Shown: positions 1 to 5,530 of the stretch, piece by piece | How the letters are laid out: the number at the start of each line of letters is the position of its first letter | Numbering within the stretch: position 1 is the stretch's first letter | NCBI GenBank assembly: GCA_028275425.1 | Contig: JAPWUT010000087.1 | Coordinates: 1-7,042, forward strand | Direction: 5' to 3' | Source of the DNA: Anaerolineae bacterium | GTDB taxonomy: Bacteria > Chloroflexota > Anaerolineae > SpSt-600 | DNA length: 7,042 nucleotides | Position numbers and translations under genes: made by a program | The notes under the pieces: generated by a model | What the model saw: the letters and a program-made list of their open reading frames with translations, nothing else | What the model was told of the DNA's origin: nothing | The model's database searches: none

Positions 1-1
1 T

Positions 2-826
2 GGAAGGCCGTCTCCAGAGGCCATCCGAAAATTTGTGATGGGCCTTCCTTCTCTGCGCTATTTGCTTCTCGTGGGGGATGCCTCTTCCGAGCCTGGAGGG
101 TATGACGGCGGGGCTTTGCGCGTCGTAGCTCCCTTCACCCGCACCTCGGTCCTTGGCGAAACCCCCGCCGATATCCTCTTGGGGATAGGGCCATCGGGGG
201 AGATGAAAGTAGCGGTGGGTCGCTTCCCGGCTTCTTCCTCGGAAAGCCTTGCCCTGATGGTGAATAAAACCCTGCGCTGGGAGAGGGAGCAAAATAGGCC
301 AATAGCTCTGCTGCTTTGGGATGATGAGCCTGAATTCCAAACCGCAGCGGAAGAAGTATCCCGCCTACTTGAACCCTCCGGCTTACCTATCCGGCTGGCT
401 GAGACCCGGACTCAGGCTTTGGAGGCCCTCGGTGACGGACCAGTTTGGCTCAACTACTTCGGCCATGGGAGTTTGACTGGATTCGGGGATGAGCGTATAC
501 TTGAGGCGAAGGATAGCTCAAAGTGGCGTGAGCCGGCTCTGGTGGTTGCTTGGTCCTGTCTTGCAGCCCATTTCATCCATCCGGCCCAGGAATCAATGGC
601 TGAAGCTTGGCTTCGTTCGCCTGGTGGTGCGGTAGCTTTCATCGGTCCTGTGGGGGAAACGCCCTTAGCGGCGCAGATGCCTTTTGCTTTGGCCTTTTAC
701 GGAGCAATCTTGCAAGGAAAGCGCATTGGGGATGCTTGGCTTGAGGCCTTAAAGTCCGGCAATTCCCAGGATGTAGCCTTCGGTTACGTCCTGCTTGGTG
801 ACCCCGCTCTAAGGGTAGCGAAATGA
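2..826 (+). CDS. Gingipain-like C25 family cysteine peptidase, C-terminal part (5' end outside window)
   Basis: The reading frame is open to the window edge (GRPSPEAIRKFVMGLPSLRY...), so the GTG at 35 is internal and the true start lies upstream. The visible part matches the C25 (gingipain) catalytic domain in order. First comes a 'YLLLVGDAS' strand (about bases 59-88). Next is a 'KVAVGRFPASS' segment. The catalytic His follows in 'NYFGHGS' (His codon 464-466) and the catalytic Cys in 'AWSCLAAHF' (Cys codon 557-559). A Gly-rich 'SPGGAVAFIGPVGET' strand and the closing 'YVLLGDPALR' complete the domain. The protein stops four residues after that closing motif, so there is no C-terminal sorting or adhesion domain. 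C25 members are extracytoplasmic endopeptidases, and one branch (PorU) acts as a sortase-like transpeptidase; which activity applies here cannot be read from the sequence. The gene overlaps the next one by four bases, and its glycan-assembly neighbours suggest work on surface proteins. A secretion signal, if any, is outside the window. Confidence 0.85.
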   Translation, partial: GRPSPEAIRKFVMGLPSLRYLLLVGDASSEPGGYDGGALRVVAPFTRTSVLGETPADILLGIGPSGEMKVAVGRFPASSSESLALMVNKTLRWEREQNRPIALLLWDDEPEFQTAAEEVSRLLEPSGLPIRLAETRTQALEALGDGPVWLNYFGHGSLTGFGDERILEAKDSSKWREPALVVAWSCLAAHFIHPAQESMAEAWLRSPGGAVAFIGPVGETPLAAQMPFALAFYGAILQGKRIGDAWLEALKSGNSQDVAFGYVLLGDPALRVAK

Positions 827-1107
827 TAGATTTGCGGTCGGTTTTCAGTGGGGCCTTATGGATTCTGGGGCTGGCGGTGATTTTAGCCGCTCTGAGCTGG
901 GGGAATTGGGAAGCGAAAGTCTCCCGCTCCCGATTGCGTGAGGCTTTAGCCCGCCCTCACCTCCAATGCGCAATCGGAGCAGGCTTTGCCCTTTTCTGTG
1001 CTGGCCTGGCCTTGGCAGCTAACCGCTGGTGGGAAAGGATGATTTGGGTAGTGCTCGGAGCTTTCTGGCTATTTCAGATGGCTTGGGCTCTTAAGCAAAA
1101 GGGGTAA
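823..1107 (+). CDS. Small integral membrane protein, unknown function
   Basis: This 94-residue protein starts at an ATG overlapping the TGA of the C25 gene (ATGA), with a weak AAGGG about 8 bases upstream. It has three hydrophobic segments, at about residues 8-26, 48-66 and 72-90. A short basic stretch rich in Arg and Lys (residues 32-45) separates the first two and is probably cytoplasmic by the positive-inside rule. There are no Cys pairs, catalytic motifs or recognisable family signature. Overlap upstream and a five-base gap downstream place it firmly in the operon. It could be an accessory subunit for the flippase-like protein that follows or for the secreted peptidase that precedes it, but nothing in the sequence decides this. 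I do not recognise the family. Confidence 0.75.
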   Translation: MIDLRSVFSGALWILGLAVILAALSWGNWEAKVSRSRLREALARPHLQCAIGAGFALFCAGLALAANRWWERMIWVVLGAFWLFQMAWALKQKG

Positions 1108-1112
1108 ATTCC

Positions 1113-2087
1113 ATGCAATTGGAAAAGGCTAAGCCTTTCCTACGTTGGCTTGCAGGCCTAACAGTAGCTGGCCTCTCAATCTGGTTGCTCATCAAGGATT
1201 TGGACTGGTTCAGCGTATTTAAAGCTTTAGCTGAAGCCGATTACCGCTGGGTTGTGATGGGGGTAGCAGCCATAGTGGCCACTTTCTTCACCCGCGCCTT
1301 CCGTTGGAAGGCCCTCCTCTGGAATTCCCACTTGCCTCTTCGCTCCGCCATCACGGCCATCCTGGTTGGGCAGGTAGTAAATTTGGCTCTTCCAATGCGC
1401 AGCGGTGACGTTCTGCGTGCTCTCTGGATTTCCCCGGAAGGCGAGCTTAGCGCTGCCGAAGCATTGGGGAGCATTGCTATAGAGAAAATATGGGACCTTT
1501 TGGCCCTCTTGGTCTGCGGTTTAGCCATACTAATCCTCATGCCTATCCCTGATTGGTTTGCCCGTTCTACTTGGACTACGGCCTTGATCTTTCCGGTTCT
1601 TATAGCGGTTATTTGGTGTGCCCTCCGCTGGCAAAATGTCCTTTTCCGATGGATTAGCCGGATTTTGGCTTTGGTCCCCATCGGTTGGGATAAAGCTTTG
1701 CTTTCCTTTCTAAGCAGACTGACTAACGGCCTGGAGGCGATTCGCCGGCCGGAAACCTACTTAAAAGTCCTCCTGTGGACGGGGTTCACCTGGCTTTCAG
1801 GCGGAGTGGCTAATTGGGCAGTTCTGGAGGCTTTTGGGATTCCATCTCTGAAGGTTGCCCTTTTCCTCCTCGCCACCTTGATGGCGGGAGGGACTGTGCC
1901 TGTTCCCGGTAGGTTGGGAATTTTTGAAGGCATATGCGTAATATCCCTTGCCCTTTTCGGAATCCCTCGCGACTTGGCCTTGGCCGTAGGCCTGGTGCTC
2001 CACTTGGTAGTTATGGCCCCACCTCTTGTAGCTGCTGGGATTTTGGGTTTCTGGCCCCAATGGAGGAAAAGTAATGTCAGAACTTAA
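1113..2087 (+). CDS. Flippase-like / LPG synthase TM-domain (YbhN, UPF0104) family membrane protein
   Basis: The 324-residue multi-pass protein carries the hallmarks of the lysylphosphatidylglycerol-synthase transmembrane family (PF03706). These are an 'RAFRWKALLW' segment (residues 61-70), 'GQVVNLALPMRSGDVLRA' (86-103), 'GSIAIEKIWDLLAL' (119-132), and a late 'VPVPGRLGIFEG' (262-273) corresponding to the family's P-x-PGGLG-x-E motif. About eight hydrophobic helices are visible. Stand-alone members lack the aminoacyltransferase domain of MprF, as this one does. They are usually found with glycosyltransferases and are thought to help move or process lipid-linked substrates; 'flippase-like' is a family label, not a demonstrated activity here. 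The ATG has an AAAGGGG about eight bases upstream. The 3' end overlaps the GT2 gene by 14 bases, suggesting translational coupling with that enzyme. Confidence 0.88.
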   Translation: MQLEKAKPFLRWLAGLTVAGLSIWLLIKDLDWFSVFKALAEADYRWVVMGVAAIVATFFTRAFRWKALLWNSHLPLRSAITAILVGQVVNLALPMRSGDVLRALWISPEGELSAAEALGSIAIEKIWDLLALLVCGLAILILMPIPDWFARSTWTTALIFPVLIAVIWCALRWQNVLFRWISRILALVPIGWDKALLSFLSRLTNGLEAIRRPETYLKVLLWTGFTWLSGGVANWAVLEAFGIPSLKVALFLLATLMAGGTVPVPGRLGIFEGICVISLALFGIPRDLALAVGLVLHLVVMAPPLVAAGILGFWPQWRKSNVRT

Positions 2088-3111
2088 ATGCTCAATTGTA
2101 ATCCCTGCCTATCAAGCGGCCTCGGAAATAGAAGCCTGCGTTCGTGCCTTGAATTACCAAACAATTCCGAGGAGCTGGTACGAAGTAATTGTCGTGGATG
2201 ATGGCTCAACAGATGGGACAGCAGCTTCGGCCGAAAGAGCTGGTGCGGATTTGGTGCTAAGGATTCCGCACGGAGGGCCGGCAGCCGCTCGCAATGCTGG
2301 CTTGAAAGCGGCTAAGGGGGAAATAGTGCTTTTCACTGATGCCGATTGCGAGCCATCTGAGGAATGGGTGGAGAGGATGCTGGCCCCCTTCACCGACCCC
2401 GAAGTCTCCGGCGCCAAAGGAGCCTATCGCACTCGTCAGCGAGCCCTTATCGCTCGCTTAGTGCAATTAGAATACGAATTCCGCTATGAACGGATGGCCC
2501 GCCTCCCGCGGATAGATTTTATTGACACTTATTCCGCCGCTTACCGGCGTGCTGTCTTACTAAAAGCTGGAGGATTTGACCCCTCTTTCCCAATCCCTTC
2601 GGCTGAAGATGTGGACCTATCCTTCCGGTTAGCCAGAGCTGGCCATAAATTAGTTTTCGTTCCCGATGCCTGGGTTTGGCACAATCATCCGGACAATTTG
2701 AAGGCTTACCTGATGCGGAAGGCTCGCTACGGCTTTTGGCGGGCCCTCCTTTACCTGCGCCACCCCGATAAAATCCAAGGGGATGCCCATACTGACCCAG
2801 GCCTCAAGCTTCAGTTTGCCCTTATGGGGTTAGCCATCCTTAACTTCCCTTGTGCTCTGCTTTGGTGGCCATTAGCTTTAGCGGAAGCGGGGATTATGCT
2901 GGGATTTCTTCTTACCACGCTGCCCTTTGCACGCTGGGCTTGGAAGCGGGACCGCATGGTTGCAATTGCGTGGCCTTGGGTAACTGCAATCCGCGTGCTC
3001 ATTCAAGGGGCAGGTTTAGCTTTTGGCTTGCTTTACCACAGCTTTTTAGCGCCCCTAAAGGCCAAAATGGCGGGTGTAAAAATTTGGGATATAATTAAGT
3101 CAAGGAGGTGA
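2074..3111 (+). CDS. Membrane-anchored family 2 glycosyltransferase
   Basis: The 345-residue protein has a GT-A fold domain. 'SIVIPAYQA' opens it (residues 7-15), and 'VVDDGSTDGT' (40-49) binds the nucleotide sugar. 'HGGPAAARNAGLKAA' (66-80) is the usual helix, and 'TDADCEP' (88-94) carries the metal-binding DxD. An 'AEDVDLSFRLARAGH' segment (177-191) holds the likely catalytic acidic pair (E178, D179), followed by 'WHNHP' (202-206). Two or three hydrophobic helices (about 247-290 and 296-325) then anchor it in the membrane. The GT domain faces the cytoplasm and would transfer a sugar from a nucleotide donor to a lipid or polymer acceptor; the sugar cannot be inferred. The ATG at 2074 lies inside the end of the flippase-like gene and has a good GGAGGAAAA about six bases upstream, which supports this start. 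The TGA is immediately followed by the first of three repeated genes. Confidence 0.92.
   Translation: MSELKCSIVIPAYQAASEIEACVRALNYQTIPRSWYEVIVVDDGSTDGTAASAERAGADLVLRIPHGGPAAARNAGLKAAKGEIVLFTDADCEPSEEWVERMLAPFTDPEVSGAKGAYRTRQRALIARLVQLEYEFRYERMARLPRIDFIDTYSAAYRRAVLLKAGGFDPSFPIPSAEDVDLSFRLARAGHKLVFVPDAWVWHNHPDNLKAYLMRKARYGFWRALLYLRHPDKIQGDAHTDPGLKLQFALMGLAILNFPCALLWWPLALAEAGIMLGFLLTTLPFARWAWKRDRMVAIAWPWVTAIRVLIQGAGLAFGLLYHSFLAPLKAKMAGVKIWDIIKSRR
3102..3108 (+). promoter_or_regulatory. Strong Shine-Dalgarno of coiled-coil gene, copy A
   Basis: AAGGAGG followed by TGAT is a near-perfect complement of the 16S rRNA tail. It lies five bases before the ATG at 3114, which decides that start over the GTG at 3108 (inside the site) and the ATG at 3111 (only two bases away). 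Confidence 0.8.
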
Positions 3112-3113
3112 TG

Positions 3114-3467
3114 ATGGCGGTAAGGCAATTGGAAATCCCTGTGGTTTTACGGCGAGCCTGGGGTGATGAGGCCGCGGATGCTTTTGCTGTTTGGCTTACA
3201 AGCGTGCTGGAGGAAAGGGCGATTTCGCGGGACGAGTACCGCCAAATCCTCTCCCGCTTGGACATCCTTGAACACGACATGGCTGACCTCAAGGCCGAGA
3301 TAAGCGAACTGCGCAGGGAGATGAACGAGCGGTTTGACCGGATGAATGAGCGCTTTGACCAGATGTACCACCAGATGGTAGTGCAGACCCGCTGGTTCAT
3401 AGGCGCACTTGTAGTCATCGGGACCGTGATTAGTGCCCTTTTAGCCATAGCTCAATTTGTCCGATGA
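3114..3467 (+). CDS. Tail-anchored coiled-coil protein, copy A (DUF1640/CCDC90-like)
   Basis: This 117-residue protein has three parts. An N-terminal domain of about 45 residues contains 'LEIPVVLRRAWGDEAADAF' and 'VLEERAISRDEY'. A coiled coil with heptads of the form xxLxxxM or xxFxxxM runs from 'DILEHDM' through 'NERFDRM' and 'NERFDQM', five heptads in this copy. A single C-terminal hydrophobic helix ('WFIGALVVIGTVISALLAI') ends in 'AQFVR'. This order resembles the DUF1640/CCDC90 (MCUR1-like) group of small coiled-coil membrane proteins; the match is by eye from architecture and the IPxxLRxxxGDEAA pattern. There is no signal peptide, so the N-terminus and coil are probably cytoplasmic. It may form homo- or hetero-oligomers with copies B and C. 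Its function is unknown. It starts three bases after the GT2 stop and ends in a TGA just ahead of the next copy's Shine-Dalgarno. Confidence 0.8.
   Translation: MAVRQLEIPVVLRRAWGDEAADAFAVWLTSVLEERAISRDEYRQILSRLDILEHDMADLKAEISELRREMNERFDRMNERFDQMYHQMVVQTRWFIGALVVIGTVISALLAIAQFVR
3321..3362 (+). repeat. Two 21-bp heptad repeats inside copy A
   Basis: Bases 3321-3341 and 3342-3362 are imperfect direct repeats (ATGAACGAGCGG... and ATGAATGAGCGC...), each encoding one heptad (MNERFDR / MNERFDQ). The same pair occurs in copy B, but only one unit remains in copy C. Confidence 0.9.
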
Positions 3468-3469
3468 GT

Positions 3470-3476
3470 AAGGAGG
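3470..3476 (+). promoter_or_regulatory. Strong Shine-Dalgarno of coiled-coil gene, copy B
   Basis: AAGGAGG is identical to the site before copy A and sits five bases before the ATG at 3482. It shows that the ATG overlapping the previous stop (3464) is probably not the start. Confidence 0.8.
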
Positions 3477-3481
3477 TGATG

Positions 3482-3856
3482 ATGGTGGTAAGGCGATTGG
3501 AAATCCCTGTGGTCTTGCGGCGAGCCTGGGGTGATGAGGCCGCGGATGCTTTTGCTGTTTGGCTTACAAGCGTGCTGGAGGAGAGGGCGATTTCGCGGGA
3601 CGAGTACCGCCAAATCCTCTCCCGCTTGGACATCCTTGAGCACGATATGGCCGACCTCAAGGCTGATGTCCAGGAATTGCGGAGGGAGATAGGCGAACTG
3701 CGCAAAGAGATGAACGAGCGGTTTGACCGGATGAATGAGCGCTTTGACCAGATGTACCACCAGATGGTAGTGCAGACCCGCTGGTTCATAGGTGCACTTG
3801 TAGTCATCGGGACCGTGATTAGTGCCCTTTTAGCCATAGCCCAATTTGCCCGATGA
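3482..3856 (+). CDS. Tail-anchored coiled-coil protein, copy B (longest, 124 aa)
   Basis: This is the second copy, with the same three-part layout as copy A: N-terminal 'LEIPVVLRRAWGDEAADAF' domain, heptad coil, C-terminal membrane helix. It has six heptads ('ADLKADV', 'QELRREI', 'GELRKEM', 'NERFDRM', 'NERFDQM' after 'DILEHDM'). It therefore has one more than A near the start of the coil and one more than C near its end. The N-terminus reads MVVRRLE, against MAVRQLE in A and C, and the tail ends AQFAR. The start at 3482 is chosen because the duplicated Shine-Dalgarno is correctly spaced from it. The upstream in-frame ATG at 3464 would add MSKEVM, which is merely translated spacer and Shine-Dalgarno. 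The function is unknown. Near identity to A and C suggests interchangeable or mixed oligomers. Confidence 0.8.
   Translation: MVVRRLEIPVVLRRAWGDEAADAFAVWLTSVLEERAISRDEYRQILSRLDILEHDMADLKADVQELRREIGELRKEMNERFDRMNERFDQMYHQMVVQTRWFIGALVVIGTVISALLAIAQFAR
3710..3751 (+). repeat. Two 21-bp heptad repeats inside copy B
   Basis: Bases 3710-3730 and 3731-3751 are imperfect 21-base direct repeats encoding MNERFDR and MNERFDQ, matching the pair in copy A. Just upstream, 'ELRREIG' and 'ELRKEMN' form a second, more diverged heptad pair. Confidence 0.88.
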
Positions 3857-3858
3857 GT

Positions 3859-3865
3859 AAGGAGG
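3859..3865 (+). promoter_or_regulatory. Strong Shine-Dalgarno of coiled-coil gene, copy C
   Basis: AAGGAGG is the third identical site, five bases before the ATG at 3871. All three copies keep it, while the following DUF2723 gene has nothing comparable. Confidence 0.8.
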
Positions 3866-3870
3866 TGATG

Positions 3871-4224
3871 ATGGCGGTAAGGCAATTGGAAATCCCTGTG
3901 GTTTTAAGGCGAGCCTGGGGTGATGAGGCCGCGGATGCTTTTGCTGTTTGGCTTACGAGTGTGCTGGAGGAGAGGGCGATTTCGCGGGACGAGTACCGCC
4001 AAATCCTCTCCCGCTTGGATATCCTTGAGCACGATATGGCCGACCTCAAGGCTGATGTCCAGGAATTGCGGAGGGAGATAGGCGAACTGCGCAAAGAGAT
4101 GAACGAGCGGTTTGACCGGATGTACCATCAGATGGTGGTGCAGACCCGCTGGTTCATAGGCGCACTTGTAGTCATTGGGACTGTAATCAGCACCCTTTTG
4201 GCCATAGGCCAATTTGTCCGGTAG
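3871..4224 (+). CDS. Tail-anchored coiled-coil protein, copy C
   Basis: The third copy has 117 residues and the same layout as copies A and B. It keeps the 'ADLKADVQELRREIGELRKEM' stretch of copy B in the first part of the coil but has only one 'NERFDRM' heptad before 'YHQMVVQ'. The total is again five heptads, though by loss of a different heptad from copy A. Its last third is the most diverged of the three (ISTLLAIGQFVR instead of ISALLAIAQF[VA]R), and it ends in TAG rather than TGA. The start at 3871 is chosen from the Shine-Dalgarno spacing; the in-frame ATG at 3853 is less likely. Its last 11 bases overlap the apparent TTG start of the next gene. The function is unknown. Confidence 0.8.
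   Translation: MAVRQLEIPVVLRRAWGDEAADAFAVWLTSVLEERAISRDEYRQILSRLDILEHDMADLKADVQELRREIGELRKEMNERFDRMYHQMVVQTRWFIGALVVIGTVISTLLAIGQFVR
4099..4119 (+). repeat. Single remaining 21-bp heptad unit in copy C
   Basis: One ATGAACGAGCGG... unit encodes MNERFDR and is followed directly by ATGTACCAT (MYH). The partner unit seen in copies A and B is absent, consistent with a clean 21-base deletion or with the state before expansion. Confidence 0.85.
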
Positions 4225-5530
4225 ATTTGTTTTCGCTTTACTTACCGCTTTCCTTTTGCTCATCATTTACCTTTCCACCATGCCTCCTTCTCTCACCTGG
4301 GCCCATTGGGGAGCCGATGGAGGTGATTTGGCTGTGGCCGTAGTGCGCGGAAGGCTTCCTCATCCCCCAGGCTTCCCCGCTTACCTCTTGCTGGGGAAGC
4401 TTTTCATCCGAATCCCTTGGGGGGAGCCCGCCTGGAGGCTTAACCTAATGTCGGCTGTGATGGGTGCCGGGGCAGCAGCGATATGCGCTTTGGCTTGGCA
4501 GGGGGAAATGGTTTTCCTGGCAGGCCTCTCCTTAGGCTTGGCCCCACTCTTTTGGTCCCAGGCCATAATCACCGAAGTGTACGTTCCCGCTGCTTTCTTC
4601 TCCTCCCTTCTCCTCCTCTTAATCCAGCTTAAGGCTCCGGCTTGGCTTTTGGGAGCCATCTGGGGCCTCGGGGTTGGGTTCCATCCTTCCCTAATCTTTC
4701 TGGCTCCGGTGACAAGTTCGGCCATTTCCCAGCGTAAAGGAGCTATTCAGGCGATTATCTCCTTCCTTGTGGTTAGCGGGATGCTTTATGGCCCCTTCCT
4801 CTTAGCCCAAGGAGCCAATCTTAGCCCTTGGGCCGACCTTTCCACTTTCTCAGGCTGGTGGGGTTACGTAAGCGCTCGCCTCTACCATGGCTACCTCTTC
4901 TCCCTTCCCCTAACTTTTTGGCCGAAACGCCTCTTGGCTTGGGTGGCGTTAGTATCCCGCCAGTTCACCCCTTTAGGTGCCATCTTGGCCATCTGGGGTT
5001 TTCTGAGCCTTTGGCGCCAATCCCGCCCCTTGGCTTTGGCTACAGCATCAGCTTTTGGCGCCTTTAGCCTTCTGGCCATCGGTTACAACACCCCCGACTC
5101 ATCCGTTTACTTAGTCCCGGCTTTGCCCCTGGCAACTTTCTGGCTGAGCTTAGGCCTTTCGGAGCTCAGCCCCAAAATGGGGAAATGGCGATGGTTGCTC
5201 GCAGCCATACCTTTTATCCAAGCCATCCTCTTTTGGGGAAGCGTTTCCCTTAGCAATGACCTTACAGCGATGGAATGGGCCGAAAGCGTGCTGAATGGAG
5301 CACCCCCCAACGCTATTCTCCTAACCTCTACCGACCAGCACACCTTTACCCTTTGGTACGCCCAGGAAGTGCTGGGAAAAAGGCCCGATTTGAAAGTGAT
5401 AGACAGGGATTTGTGGTGGCATGAACCTTATCGTAAAATTGTCTTGAAAGAATTGGGCTTGGCAGAAAGCGGGCTGGACCTCGAGGAAACCTTGGCCAGA
5501 ACAGGCAGACCAATATTGGAGGTAAAATGA
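4214..5530 (+). CDS. DUF2723 (TMEM260-like) multi-pass glycosyltransferase
   Basis: The 438-residue membrane protein has about ten hydrophobic helices and a short soluble C-terminal region (about 360-438). The DUF2723 signature is clear: 'GADGGDLAVA' (residues 33-42) with the acidic pair D35/D38, 'LPHPPGFPAYLLLGKLF' (48-64), 'FWSQAIITEVY' (113-123), and 'GVGFHPSLIFLAP' in a later helix. The family is GT-C-like and includes the eukaryotic O-mannosyltransferase TMEM260, so transfer of a sugar from a lipid-linked donor on the outer membrane face is the expected role. The usual DxGE is D-G-G-D here. The C-terminal 'ILLTSTDQHTFTLWYAQ' and 'KRPDLKVIDRDL' are typical of the family. The only start giving the full first helix is TTG 4214, since a stop precedes it in frame at 4205-4207. 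It lies inside the end of copy C and lacks a good Shine-Dalgarno. The gene overlaps the DUF4012 gene by four bases. Confidence 0.85.
   Translation: MSGRFVFALLTAFLLLIIYLSTMPPSLTWAHWGADGGDLAVAVVRGRLPHPPGFPAYLLLGKLFIRIPWGEPAWRLNLMSAVMGAGAAAICALAWQGEMVFLAGLSLGLAPLFWSQAIITEVYVPAAFFSSLLLLLIQLKAPAWLLGAIWGLGVGFHPSLIFLAPVTSSAISQRKGAIQAIISFLVVSGMLYGPFLLAQGANLSPWADLSTFSGWWGYVSARLYHGYLFSLPLTFWPKRLLAWVALVSRQFTPLGAILAIWGFLSLWRQSRPLALATASAFGAFSLLAIGYNTPDSSVYLVPALPLATFWLSLGLSELSPKMGKWRWLLAAIPFIQAILFWGSVSLSNDLTAMEWAESVLNGAPPNAILLTSTDQHTFTLWYAQEVLGKRPDLKVIDRDLWWHEPYRKIVLKELGLAESGLDLEETLARTGRPILEVK

Larger units (their letters stand above)
3102..4220 (+). repeat. Tandem triplication of a gene-sized unit (368 / 389 / about 362 bp)
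   Basis: Three head-to-tail units each start at AAGGAGGTGATGATG (3102, 3470 and 3859) and run through one complete small gene to its stop. The Shine-Dalgarno is therefore duplicated along with the coding part. Unit A to B is 368 bases and B to C is 389 bases; the difference is exactly 21 bases, one coiled-coil heptad. Long stretches are identical, including synonymous positions, for example the segment encoding 'SRDEYRQILSRLD'. This indicates recent duplication or ongoing homogenisation. The third unit ends abruptly at CAATTTGTCCG, which runs directly into the DUF2723 gene. Confidence 0.95.

Noticed and set aside
1241..1681. 146-codon minus-strand reading frame opposite the flippase-like gene
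   Set aside because: It lies entirely inside a well-supported membrane-protein gene on the other strand. Its Arg/Lys/Ala/Thr-rich composition is that of an antisense shadow, and it shows no recognisable motif.
2850..3098. 82-codon plus-strand frame in another frame within the GT2 gene
   Set aside because: The GT2 frame is continuous with membrane helices here, and the alternative has no ribosome binding site or family resemblance.
3300..3470. Phage tail-fibre or trimeric adhesin stalk as identity of the coiled-coil genes
   Set aside because: The proteins are only about 120 residues, lack a signal peptide and any head or anchor beta domain, and end in a single membrane helix. No phage genes are nearby.
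3464..3481. ATG at 3464 (and the equivalent ATG at 3853) as start codon, giving MSKEVMM... proteins with ATGA overlap
   Set aside because: The added residues are the translated spacer and Shine-Dalgarno. Copy A has no such extension, and the well-spaced AAGGAGG points to 3482 and 3871. It remains possible as a minor coupled start.
3102..4220. Repeats as a CRISPR array or mobile element
   Set aside because: The units are 360-390 bp, coding throughout and directly adjacent. There are no short palindromic repeats with unique spacers, no terminal inverted repeats and no transposase.
3095..4266. Several long minus-strand reading frames (e.g. 3095-3448, 3430-3885, 3819-4094, 3904-4266) that look like a second repeated protein family
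   Set aside because: They are exact shadows of the three tandem plus-strand genes and repeat only because the sense genes repeat. They have no Shine-Dalgarno, and their Ser/Arg-rich or low-complexity composition is typical of antisense translation.
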